Source: JAEUWI01 sp942492815
GTDB lineage: Bacteria; Hydrogenedentota; Hydrogenedentia; Hydrogenedentales; JAEUWI01
Direction of reading: 5' to 3'
DNA: 64,000 nucleotides
Assembly (NCBI GenBank): GCA_942492815.1
Contig: OW818658.1
Coordinates: forward strand, 4,278,001-4,342,000
Below, in pieces: positions 53,192 through 61,538 of the stretch. A model generated the notes under the pieces. It was not told the origin of the DNA and ran no database searches. It worked only from the letters and a program-made list of their open reading frames with translations. The translations under genes were made by a program, and so were the position numbers. Numbering within the stretch: the first letter of the stretch is position 1; each line of letters begins with the position of its first letter.

Positions 53192-54994
53192 ATGGAACGC
53201 GACAGCATCAAGTGGCTCATAGCCGGTCTGGGGGGCGCACTCTTCACCATAGTTCTGTTCGTCGGCATCGGCGTGGCCATCTTCCTGCGCATGGAAAAGA
53301 GTGCACCCGCAGAGTCGCTTGCATCGATCTTCACCGATTCCGCGGAAGACACCAGAGAGGCCCGCGAGAAGGAGGAGGAAGAGGAGCGGAAGGAAGCCGA
53401 GAAAGAAGCCAAACAGGACGCCGAGAACGCGGCCTGGGAAGAGCGGCTTGGGCTGAAAGCGATGTACGAAACGGTATATCTGGTTTCCAATACGCGCTAC
53501 GAACTTTACCACAACAAGAATTTCAAGCTGGTTGAAGAGCGGCTCGATGCGGCACGGGCGAATACGGCGACGCCCTTTGATCGCTACCGATACACCGCGA
53601 CGATTGACGGCATGAGTGAAGCCTACGGCGATTCCCTCGAAGACCTGATCAAGACCGTCGACGAGTGGAGCGCGGCTTCTCCGGACAGCCACTACCCCTA
53701 TCTGATTCGGGGACGATTGAATTCCGAGCTCGCGTGGGAGTTCCGGGGCACCGACTATGCCAACGAAGTGCCCCGTTCGGACATGAACAAATTCATCCAG
53801 CACAACAAGAAAGCCATGGCGGATCTGGAGAAAGCACAGCAAATGAATCCTCAGGATGCAGAGGCCCCCGCCGCCCTTGCGTCCGCCGCCGCGCACTTGG
53901 AAGGTATGGCCGCCGTGAAGCGCTACTATGCCCAAACCCTCGCACTGAACCCCCACCAAGTCAACGTGCGTTATACCATGGCCACCTTTAGCCTGCCACA
54001 ATGGTTCGGCTCCTGGCGGGAGTTTGACCAGTATATGGCGGAGATCGACGAAGCTGCGAAAGTCTTCCCATACCTTTACAACGTCCGCAGGGATCATTCC
54101 TCCTACCTGGAATTGCGCGACAAGAAATACAAGGGTATCTGGAATTCCCAGGAGACCTACCGGGAAGCGGCGGCGGCCCACATTGCACAGTTGCAACAGA
54201 ACCCCACGGAGCCGACCCTGATGGCCAGTGCGGCTTTCTTCTCCGTGAGGACGGGAGACCTGGAAAACGCGGTGAAGTATTTCGAACTTATCGGAAACAA
54301 GTATCCCGTGACCGACGAGTTTTCGGGCGTGCTCAGCTATCATTGGTGGCGCGTTCATGCGATGGTGGAGTATTCGGACGATCCCGGTATCGTGGGGACG
54401 CCGCGCGAAAAGGAGTTGCTGGATGCGGCCCGAGCGCTGGATGTGGAGGGCGTGAGGGCGAATGGGTTCTATCTGGCGTACCTGGCCCGCCTTCGCGATG
54501 ACACGCAGACGAAGGCCTGGTGGGACTCTCTCGACGCCGGATATTACAAGACGGGCGACCTTGGTGCGTCACCCAACTATGATGTCTTGCAGGCGATGTA
54601 CCTCGCTTCCCGTTCCGATGATTACGGCGTGCAGGGCACGGACGAGGAACAGCCCAATCTGGATCAGGCCCTGGCCCTTGCGCCGGACAACGCCTATGTG
54701 CGGCTGGTCTATGGCGAGTACTTCATCGAGCGGGACAAGTTCGACGAGGCCCGCGTCCATTTGGAGCGCGCACGGGAAGTTGACCCGGCGTACCTCCCCG
54801 CCCTGCTTACGATGGGCTGGCTGAACTACCACCAGAAGCGCTACGACGATGCTATCGCCGCGGCGAACCAATTCCTCGCGACGGGCACCTCCAAATACGC
54901 CGTCATGAACGCGTTCGACGCAAAAGAAATCGTGGAACTCAGCACGAAGAAGAAAGCCGCAGCGGCCGCGCCCAACTTGAACGCGACAGGCTGA
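53192..54994 (+). CDS. Membrane-anchored TPR/DUF4034-like protein
   Basis: The product is 600 aa. The start at 53192 has GAGGAG 8 nt upstream. One anchor helix (SIKWLIAGLGGALFTIVLFV) near residues 5-30, then a highly charged coiled coil (about 50-85, EAREKEEEEERKEAEKEAK). Residues about 100-280 resemble the DUF4034 layout: FKLVEERLDAARANTATPFD, SLEDLIKTVDEWSAASPDSH, YPYLIRGRLNSELAWEFRGT. Residues about 300-580 are TPR-like (DLENAVKYFELIGNKYPVTD, FDEARVHLERAREVDPAYLP, KRYDDAIAAANQFL). The bulk is probably periplasmic. It is divergent from the Gld-type operon. Function unknown; TPR units suggest protein binding. Confidence 0.8.
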   Translation: MERDSIKWLIAGLGGALFTIVLFVGIGVAIFLRMEKSAPAESLASIFTDSAEDTREAREKEEEEERKEAEKEAKQDAENAAWEERLGLKAMYETVYLVSNTRYELYHNKNFKLVEERLDAARANTATPFDRYRYTATIDGMSEAYGDSLEDLIKTVDEWSAASPDSHYPYLIRGRLNSELAWEFRGTDYANEVPRSDMNKFIQHNKKAMADLEKAQQMNPQDAEAPAALASAAAHLEGMAAVKRYYAQTLALNPHQVNVRYTMATFSLPQWFGSWREFDQYMAEIDEAAKVFPYLYNVRRDHSSYLELRDKKYKGIWNSQETYREAAAAHIAQLQQNPTEPTLMASAAFFSVRTGDLENAVKYFELIGNKYPVTDEFSGVLSYHWWRVHAMVEYSDDPGIVGTPREKELLDAARALDVEGVRANGFYLAYLARLRDDTQTKAWWDSLDAGYYKTGDLGASPNYDVLQAMYLASRSDDYGVQGTDEEQPNLDQALALAPDNAYVRLVYGEYFIERDKFDEARVHLERAREVDPAYLPALLTMGWLNYHQKRYDDAIAAANQFLATGTSKYAVMNAFDAKEIVELSTKKKAAAAAPNLNATG

Positions 54995-55012
54995 GGGTAG
55001 TCCAGGAAGTGC

Positions 55013-58000
55013 CTACTCCACCTTCGCCACCTGGGCACCGTTGCCCGGAACAATTTTCAGCGTGATGGACTGACTCAAGAATTTGATTGCGCCGGTGGAC
55101 GGGGCCTCGACCTTAGCCTGCACGTAAATCTCCCGCTCCATGGGCTGGACCCAGGGCTCCACGGCGATGTTCATGGCCCGGTCGAATTCGTTTTCCCGGA
55201 CCAGAATGCCGTTGAGACCCGTGTCCATCACAGATACGCCGTAAGGCAGGTTGAGCACCTCGATGGGCACGCGGCTGGTGAAGTCGTTGAAGCGATCAAG
55301 CTTAACGGCCAACGGACCGAAACTGCCCGGTGAAATTTCCAAAATCTCTTTATCAGCGTGAACTACCGCGTCGGGCTGGGCCTTCACCACCGTGACGGTG
55401 CCCATGCCCGCCTGGGACTCCACCGGGCCGGCGGGCGTCTCTGCACGCGCCTTGATCATCATGCCCCCGTTGCGCGGCGTGGACTGCGCACCAGCGGCCG
55501 CCCAGACGCGCAACTGCACGCTTTCGTCGTCCGGAAGAATCGTGGCCGTGCTCGCATGGACGCCCTCCGGAAGTCCTTCGAGCCAGACCTGCACCGGTGC
55601 ATCAAAACCATCGCGCCGCGTAGTGGTTACCATGACGGGGTAGGCCGATCCCTCGGCCACATTCAGCCGGTAGGTGCCGGCGTGAATCTGATAGCCCGGC
55701 TCGGGCGTCCGAAGGCTAAGTCGGTAGGGGTGAACTCCGCTGTTGCCCAGGGCATCGCGCACCCGGACAAAATAGGTTCCCGACGCGGGGGGCTCAAACT
55801 CCAGGCGCGCATCGGACGACAACCGCCCCTCGAAGAAGCCGTCGTCGTTCTGCCAGAAAATGGGAAACACGGGCATGCCATTGGGCGGGAAGGTGGCGTC
55901 GGGCGGGTGAAGCTCCACGCGATACACCGGGGCATAGACCGCGTGATGCTGCGGGCTGGTGCCGAAGAGGCTCATGCGCTGGCCGCCCACCGTGGTAAAC
56001 GTCACATCCTCGTCGGCATAATCCGGAATCTTGCGAACCTGCAGCAACTCGCCGCTCGCCATGACGAAATCGTTCATCGCCAGGGCCGACCAGTCGTCCA
56101 AGCGGAGCCCGGCGCTTTTTGAATCCCGGCTGAAGAGCGTGATGTGGGTCTCGGCGGTGCAACGAGCCACGGCGCGCTGGAGGACTTCGCCGGATCCATC
56201 GAGAATCTCAAGCTGGGAATCGAGAGGCACGCCCAACCGTTCCGCCTGCATCTCCAGCAGGAGTCTCGCCCCTGCCTCGGCCTCGATGCGATAGACGTCC
56301 CACGCGTCTTCACCGACGCGGCCGTTGACGACCGTCCCGAGGGCGAGCAGCGGTGCCTGGGCGGGTTCGTTGTTGGGCTCGGCCTCGATGGCCTCCCCCC
56401 CACGCCACACGGCCAGCCCCGGTGCGGGAATGGGGTTGTTGGCGACGGCGGGCACGGGTAGCGGCATGGTTTCCCACGGGGAGCCCTGGCCCGGCGGAGT
56501 CACAGCAATGGTGGTGCCGCCCAGGTTAAAGCCTGTCACCTGAACCTCGGTGGTCTTGCCCGCGGAAATGCCCAGGGGGAAGTGATCGGTCACATAGGGA
56601 AAGGCCCCGGCGTGAAGGCGATAACCCAGGTTGTCCCGCAACTCGGGATCGCTCATTTCGAAGGTGTAGGTGCCGGCTGCCGGCGCGCGAAATCCGAGGC
56701 GGCGCAGATCTTCACCCGTGGCGGCGCTATTGTCCGCCACCACCGCGCCCGATGCATCGAGCAGGCGCAGCGCCGGTGTCAATGCCGTGTCGGTGAGGGC
56801 GAACACGATTTCCGCACTCGCCTCCAGGGCGACCTGAAAGCGGTCCACTTCGCCCTTCACCTGAATCTGTCCGATGATCACGGTGGGCAATGCGGCGATG
56901 CTGTGAATACCATTTTCGGGCTTCTCGCCCTCATCGGCCTTTTCGAGCACGGTGAACATCTGGGGCTCGGCGAGGCCCAGGGGCGTTTCGATGTTGAACC
57001 ACTGACCGCCGGGGGGCGTGTCTGCCGGAATGGTGACTTTGACCTTGAGTTCATAGGGCACGGCGTTGTCGTAAATCTGGACGCCCGTGCTCTCGGCATT
57101 GTAGGCGAATTCCGGAACGGGCTTGGCTTCGTTCGAGACGATCTCCACCGTAAGGTTCGAGGTGAAAAAGGCCTGGGCGTCGGCCAGGTTCTTTCCGGTG
57201 ATGGTCATGTCCACGGTGCCGCCGCGCACAACGCGCGCGGGCTGGACGCTGTTGATCACGGGCGGGATCGTGGCGTTAATAAAGACCGAATCGACGTTGA
57301 CGCGACCGGCTTGCTCCGGGCTCTTCGCCTCGGCGGTGGCCATGACTACGGGACCGCCGGTCGAGAAGGTCTTGTCGCCACTGGCCACGGCGTAGAGCGC
57401 GAGGGAGGCGTCGTAGCGGCCCGATGCGAGGAAGTCGCCCGCAGGACTCAGCGCCAGCGCCATGGGCCAATCGGACTGAGCCTCCAGCGGTCGCGCCGTC
57501 GCCATGGTGGCGGCGTCCCACAGTTTCACCACCGCGTCTTCACCGCTCGACACCAGGGTCGCGCCGTCCTGCGTGTACGCCAGCGCGAGCACCGCGCCGT
57601 CGTGGGCAAACTGCGAGTGGGCCAGCACGCCCGTAGAGGTGCTGGACTGGGTGAACTGTTCGGCGGATGCAGGCACGTCCCAAACGTAGATCCGTTTGTC
57701 GGAGGAGCCCGCCGCAAGATAGCGGCTGTCCGGAGAGAACGCCACGGCGTTAACATTCTTCGCCGCATCGGAGAACGTGATCAGGCGCTTGCCCTCGGCC
57801 ACGTCCCACAGCTTCACGGTGCGATCCCCCGCGCCGGTGGCGAGATACTTGCCATCGGGCGAGAAGGCCAGGGCATAGACCGCGTCGACATGGTCGGTGA
57901 AATCGTGGAGCATTGCGCCGTCGGCGGCGTTGAAGAGCATGACGTGCTTGTCGTAACTCGCGGTGGCGATAAGGGCGTTATCCGGGCTGAAAGCCACGTC

Positions 58001-58726
58001 GAGGATGTTGTCCTTGTGGGCGCTGATCGTCCGAACGGGCTCGTGGGTCGCGGTATCCCACACGATGACCTGTCCCCCACGCCCGGTCTTGCCCCCGGCG
58101 GCGGCAAGCAGCTTGCCATCGCTGGAAAAGTCCAGGGCGCGCACCTGATCGTCGTGGCCGGGAAGCAGGACGACTTTTGTAGGATCGAGGACGCCGTCCT
58201 TGACGGGATAGAGGGCGACAGTGCCCAGGCCCCCTCGGGCCACCCACGCGCCGTCAGGCGACCAGGCCAGCGCGCTCACGGGGGTCGTGGTCCAGTCAAT
58301 CGCAGGTGCGGAGACGACGGGTGCTGGTGCATCGGCAACCGGGGCGCCGGGCGCGCCCTCTCCACCCTTGGCCCCGGCGGCAATCCAGGCCTTGATGAGA
58401 TCGATCTCTTCCTGGGGCAGTTGCTTAAACTTCTCCTTCGGCGGCATGAAGGGCTCGGTCTTCCACTCGATCATGGCGACCAGCGGGCTCTCCTCCAACG
58501 AGCCGGGCTTGATGCCTGGGCCATTCTCGCCCCCCTTAAGCGCGAGGGCGAGGCTGGTAAGATCGAAGTCGCCCTTGGGCTTCTTGCCGCCGTCGGGAAA
58601 GTGGCACGGCGCGCATCGCTGCGCGAAGATGGGCGCGATGTGGGCTTCGTAGGTGAGGGGCTCTTCCGCAACAACCGGAATGGCGAGGATGCCCGAAAGG
58701 CCCAAGGCCAAAACTCGATTCAGCAT
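55013..58726 (-). CDS. Exported cytochrome c (PSCyt1-like) plus WD40 plus pre-peptidase-like domain protein
   Basis: The product is 1237 aa. The start at 58726 has GAGGAA 7 nt upstream; the frame continues upstream through a tandem repeat but that part is not used. Signal MLNRVLALGLSGILAIPVVA. Planctomycete-type cytochrome c domain about 25-115, heme site CAPCH (38-42) and axial Met candidate in EPFMPP. WD40 propeller about 150-470 with at least seven units (VAFSPDNALIATASYDKHVM, LAFSPDGKYLATGAGDRTVK). Beta-sandwich and PPC-like domains about 480-1237 (RFQVALEASAEIVFALTD, YRLHAGAFPYVTDHFPLG). Such cytochrome-WD40 fusions with neighbouring DUF1549/DUF1553 and DUF1501 genes are typical of Planctomycetes and relatives. 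Role unknown, perhaps electron transfer or polymer degradation at the surface. Confidence 0.9.
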   Translation of the reverse strand: MLNRVLALGLSGILAIPVVAEEPLTYEAHIAPIFAQRCAPCHFPDGGKKPKGDFDLTSLALALKGGENGPGIKPGSLEESPLVAMIEWKTEPFMPPKEKFKQLPQEEIDLIKAWIAAGAKGGEGAPGAPVADAPAPVVSAPAIDWTTTPVSALAWSPDGAWVARGGLGTVALYPVKDGVLDPTKVVLLPGHDDQVRALDFSSDGKLLAAAGGKTGRGGQVIVWDTATHEPVRTISAHKDNILDVAFSPDNALIATASYDKHVMLFNAADGAMLHDFTDHVDAVYALAFSPDGKYLATGAGDRTVKLWDVAEGKRLITFSDAAKNVNAVAFSPDSRYLAAGSSDKRIYVWDVPASAEQFTQSSTSTGVLAHSQFAHDGAVLALAYTQDGATLVSSGEDAVVKLWDAATMATARPLEAQSDWPMALALSPAGDFLASGRYDASLALYAVASGDKTFSTGGPVVMATAEAKSPEQAGRVNVDSVFINATIPPVINSVQPARVVRGGTVDMTITGKNLADAQAFFTSNLTVEIVSNEAKPVPEFAYNAESTGVQIYDNAVPYELKVKVTIPADTPPGGQWFNIETPLGLAEPQMFTVLEKADEGEKPENGIHSIAALPTVIIGQIQVKGEVDRFQVALEASAEIVFALTDTALTPALRLLDASGAVVADNSAATGEDLRRLGFRAPAAGTYTFEMSDPELRDNLGYRLHAGAFPYVTDHFPLGISAGKTTEVQVTGFNLGGTTIAVTPPGQGSPWETMPLPVPAVANNPIPAPGLAVWRGGEAIEAEPNNEPAQAPLLALGTVVNGRVGEDAWDVYRIEAEAGARLLLEMQAERLGVPLDSQLEILDGSGEVLQRAVARCTAETHITLFSRDSKSAGLRLDDWSALAMNDFVMASGELLQVRKIPDYADEDVTFTTVGGQRMSLFGTSPQHHAVYAPVYRVELHPPDATFPPNGMPVFPIFWQNDDGFFEGRLSSDARLEFEPPASGTYFVRVRDALGNSGVHPYRLSLRTPEPGYQIHAGTYRLNVAEGSAYPVMVTTTRRDGFDAPVQVWLEGLPEGVHASTATILPDDESVQLRVWAAAGAQSTPRNGGMMIKARAETPAGPVESQAGMGTVTVVKAQPDAVVHADKEILEISPGSFGPLAVKLDRFNDFTSRVPIEVLNLPYGVSVMDTGLNGILVRENEFDRAMNIAVEPWVQPMEREIYVQAKVEAPSTGAIKFLSQSITLKIVPGNGAQVAKVE

Positions 58727-58760
58727 ACTAGTTTCCTCAAGAAAGAGCCGTAATCTTAGG

Positions 58761-58820
58761 CCCACAATACCCATAAGACCCATAAGACCCATAAGACCCA
58801 TAAGACCCATAAGACCCATT
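58761..58820. repeat. Tandem array of CCCATAAGA (9 bp, five perfect copies)
   Basis: Perfect units at 58770-58814, flanked by degenerate units CCCACAATA (58761-58769) and CCCATT (58815-58820). It lies between the DUF1549/DUF1553 stop codon and the WD40 gene start. In the minus-strand frame it would read as repeated Met-Gly-Leu ahead of the true start. Confidence 0.9.
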
Positions 58821-58828
58821 CAACACCG

Positions 58829-61393
58829 CTAGTGATTAAACAAAAACTCCTTACTCGTCAACAGCGCCCAGACAATATCCTCCAGCGCGGGGCGTCGTCC
58901 GCCTTCGGACTGGGTGGCGCTGGCGAGCATGGTTACACATTCCCGGCGCTCCGTCTCGTTCGGCGGACGGCCAAAGGCGCGCCAAAAGATGTCGTTGACC
59001 GCCGCTTCGTCAGCCATCTTCTCGGACTCATACTTGGCGAGAATCGAGCCTTCCGCCTGGAGCTTCTTGTTCAGCGTATCCCCGTTTGCGAGATGCAGCG
59101 TCTGGGCGATGCTCGCGTCGTCGGTGCGCTCGCATTCACAGGTCTGGCGTCGCTCGGGGCGCCCGAAGGCATCGAGAAAATAGGACGCCACCAGCGAATC
59201 ACGCAATTGCAGCGCGCGGTAACCCGCCGGATAGCCGTTAAAAGGCGTGGGCGCTTCCGTGACCTGAGAATAGGTGTCCAGGAGCACTTCGGCCTTCAGC
59301 CGGCGCGCGATATACTGGGAGTAGTTAATTTCATCCGGCACAGCGGGGTCGGCGGACTCGGAAGAGCGCTGGTAAGCCGCCGACGTGAGGATGGAACGCA
59401 TGAGCGCCTTCAAATCATAGCCGTGCTCCGACAGATCGAGGCAGAGGGCATCCATCAGTGGCTCGTTGGTCGCCGGGTTAGTCAAGCGCAGATCATCCAC
59501 CGGTTCCACGAGGCCCCTCCCCATGAAATTCTTCCACACGCGATTGACGATGGCGCGGGTGAAGTAGGGATTTTCCGGGGCGGTCAACCAGTCGGCGAGG
59601 GCCGCGCGGCGATCCGCACCGGGCGCATCGTCCGCCACCACACCATCGAGGGGCTGGGGCGGGATGGCCTTACCGCTGAGTGGGTGGAGCACATCGCCGA
59701 AGCTCGCGGCCACGATGTCATTGCCCGCCGTCTTTCCGTTCTTCACACGCACGCGGGAAAAGAGATTGGCGAAGCCGTAGTATTGATTCTGCGTCCATTT
59801 TTCCAGGGGGTGGTTGTGACAGCGCGCGCACGTGATGGAGGTACCCAGAAAGGCCTGGGAGGTCGTCTCGGCAAGATCGGGGATCTCCCGGTGCATGAAA
59901 AAATAATTGGCCGCGCCGTTTTGCTGGGTATTGCCGGAAGCCGTGACGATGCCGCGCACAAACTGGTCCCAGGGACGATTCTCCTCCACCGCTTCGCGCA
60001 CGTAGCGATAGAAGGCATTGAGCTCCTGGGGCACAGGTAGATTCTTGGAGGAGATAAGCAGCATGTCGGACCACTTGTAGGTCCAGTAGTCGACGAACTC
60101 GGGTCGCGCCAGAATCGTGTCGGCCAGCTTCGCGCGCTTGTCGGGCGCTGCGTCCGCCGTGAAAGCCTGCACCTCGGCGGGCGTGGGCAGGATGCCGAGG
60201 GCATCGATATAGGCGCGGCGGATGAAGGTGGCATCGTCACACAGGGCGGCGGGCGCGATGTTCAACTGCTTCAGCTTGCCCTTGATGCGCTCGTCGATGT
60301 AATTGTAATTCGCGGACGCGAGAAAGACCTCGGGGGCGACGGGTGTAGCGCGGGGCACGTTCAACTCCGCCACGGCAACCCGGCTCGCATACCACGCGGT
60401 GATGGCGGCGGTTCCCGGTTGCTGCACGGCGATGACGCCCTTGTCGTCCACCAGCGCCACGGTGTCCGCCGTGGTGTCGAACTTGACCCAGCGGGTTACA
60501 TCGCGCACGGCACCATCGCTGTAGTGGGCACGCACCAGCAGGGACTGGGCGGTGCCCGCTTGAAGTTCGAGGGACGCGGGCAGCACCTCCAGCCGCTCGA
60601 AAATCGCTTCGCCCGCCTGATGACCGGGCGCGCCCTGGGTAATCCAGTCGAGGAGGATCTTGTGATCGAGCGAGTCTTTCTCGAAGCGCTGGCCGCCCTC
60701 ATGGGGCACATCGCCCAGGGGCTTCAGGAGCAGGAGGCTGTCGGCGGGATTCACAATCGAGACACGCCGACCCTTGGCCTGGCGCGTGAGGGTGGCATGA
60801 TCCCGGGCGTTGTCGTAGCCGCGCAGGGACAGCACAAACCCGTTCTTGCCCGAGGCCGCGCCGTGGCAGGGTCCCGTGCTGCAGCCGGTCTTGTAGAGCA
60901 CCGGCTGGACGTCATTCACAAAGCTGCGCACGGGCGGCGCACCGGCACCTTTGATGCTTACCGTTACCGTGGCTTGCGCGCCGGCATTGGTCGCGGTAAT
61001 GGTCGCCTCGCCATCGGCGAGGGCCACGAGTTTCCCCGAGGCATCCACCGACACTACGTCGGGCGCCGAGGAGGTCCATTGCGAATCGCCTGCTACCGGG
61101 CCGACCCAGTGTCCGTCACGCCCCTGTCCGAGCAGGAGCTGGTGCTCCTGGCCCTGTTGGCTGAGGGTCACGGATTCGGGGAGCAGGATGAGTTCGGCGG
61201 CGTGGGTGGTGGCGGCGAACGCGACGATTAAGGCCAGCAGCCAAGGGCACCTGCGGTGATGGCCTGATCGCTTACGCGTTTCCTTGTCATCCTTGGGCGG
61301 GAATTCGTGGACAATAGCCCCTGTTTCCTTTCCCTCCGCGAAGGCTATTGCTTCCAACAAGCCGCGTTTTATGCTTTCAAAGAACTCGTTCAT
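58829..61393 (-). CDS. DUF1549/DUF1553 (PSCyt2/PSD1) protein with Ig-like and cytochrome-like domains and odd N-terminus
   Basis: The product is 854 aa from ATG 61393 (GAGG 6 nt upstream). Residues 1-44 look like the start of a HigA-type antitoxin (see the pseudogene entry). A signal helix follows late, at about 50-65 (WLLALIVAFAATTHAAE), and there is no other in-frame ATG, GTG or TTG between. Big_2-like Ig domain about 66-148 (QWTSSAPDVVSVDASGKLVA). PSCyt1-like domain about 155-260 with a CX4CH heme site, CSTGPCH (171-177). DUF1549 about 365-560 (FIRRAYIDALGILPTPAEVQ, YWTYKWSDMLLISS, ITCARCHNHPLEKW with a second CARCH site). DUF1553 about 590-850 (NPYFTRAIVNRVWKNFMGRG, SAAYQRSS, CECERTDDASIAQTLHLANG). 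Catalytic role unknown; the family is abundant in Planctomycetes and is suspected to act on polysaccharides or in electron transfer. Confidence 0.9.
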   Translation of the reverse strand: MNEFFESIKRGLLEAIAFAEGKETGAIVHEFPPKDDKETRKRSGHHRRCPWLLALIVAFAATTHAAELILLPESVTLSQQGQEHQLLLGQGRDGHWVGPVAGDSQWTSSAPDVVSVDASGKLVALADGEATITATNAGAQATVTVSIKGAGAPPVRSFVNDVQPVLYKTGCSTGPCHGAASGKNGFVLSLRGYDNARDHATLTRQAKGRRVSIVNPADSLLLLKPLGDVPHEGGQRFEKDSLDHKILLDWITQGAPGHQAGEAIFERLEVLPASLELQAGTAQSLLVRAHYSDGAVRDVTRWVKFDTTADTVALVDDKGVIAVQQPGTAAITAWYASRVAVAELNVPRATPVAPEVFLASANYNYIDERIKGKLKQLNIAPAALCDDATFIRRAYIDALGILPTPAEVQAFTADAAPDKRAKLADTILARPEFVDYWTYKWSDMLLISSKNLPVPQELNAFYRYVREAVEENRPWDQFVRGIVTASGNTQQNGAANYFFMHREIPDLAETTSQAFLGTSITCARCHNHPLEKWTQNQYYGFANLFSRVRVKNGKTAGNDIVAASFGDVLHPLSGKAIPPQPLDGVVADDAPGADRRAALADWLTAPENPYFTRAIVNRVWKNFMGRGLVEPVDDLRLTNPATNEPLMDALCLDLSEHGYDLKALMRSILTSAAYQRSSESADPAVPDEINYSQYIARRLKAEVLLDTYSQVTEAPTPFNGYPAGYRALQLRDSLVASYFLDAFGRPERRQTCECERTDDASIAQTLHLANGDTLNKKLQAEGSILAKYESEKMADEAAVNDIFWRAFGRPPNETERRECVTMLASATQSEGGRRPALEDIVWALLTSKEFLFNH
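61262..61393 (-). pseudogene. Remnant of a HigA/XRE-type antitoxin gene, now the N-terminus of the DUF1549/DUF1553 gene
   Basis: The first 44 codons read MNEFFESIKRGLLEAIAFAE, then GKETGAIVHEFPPKDDKETR and KRSG. Antitoxins of the HigA/XRE type with a C-terminal helix-turn-helix commonly begin in this way (F-x-x-I-x-x-G-L-x-E-A-I-x-x-A-x-G-K...VHEF-x-P-x-D-x-K-x-x-R), followed by the DNA-binding part, which is missing here. No toxin gene is upstream. The fragment kept its start codon and ribosome site and is in frame with the exported protein. Resemblance is from memory of the family, not from a search. Confidence 0.5.
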
Positions 61394-61433
61394 TTTCGCC
61401 TCTATAGTATAGCCGGTTCTTTTTGCTCATTTT

Positions 61434-61504
61434 CAGGGACGACAGGGACAGCAGGGACGGCAGAAATGTAAGACTTGTCGTCCCTGCTGTCTCTGATGTC
61501 CCTG
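61434..61504. repeat. Imperfect inverted repeat of CAGGGAC units
   Basis: Left arm 61434-61463 is CAGGGAC repeated three times at 9-bp steps; right arm 61475-61504 is its complement with about five mismatches. The loop is 11 nt. It fills most of the 145-bp gap between the DUF1501 and DUF1549/DUF1553 genes. Confidence 0.75.
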
Positions 61505-61538
61505 CAAGCTGCAAGAATGCCTTGACCACTTTCAACTA

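Noticed and set aside
53084..54358. 424-codon minus-strand frame over the TPR/DUF4034-like gene
   Set aside because: The plus-strand frame has a perfect ribosome site, anchor helix and TPR pattern.
58727..58819. N-terminal extension with repeated Met-Gly-Leu on the WD40 protein
   Set aside because: It is created by the 9-bp tandem array; a good ribosome site and signal peptide mark the start at 58726.
58761..58820. Possible CRISPR array
   Set aside because: The units are only 9 bp and directly joined, with no spacers; no cas genes are present.
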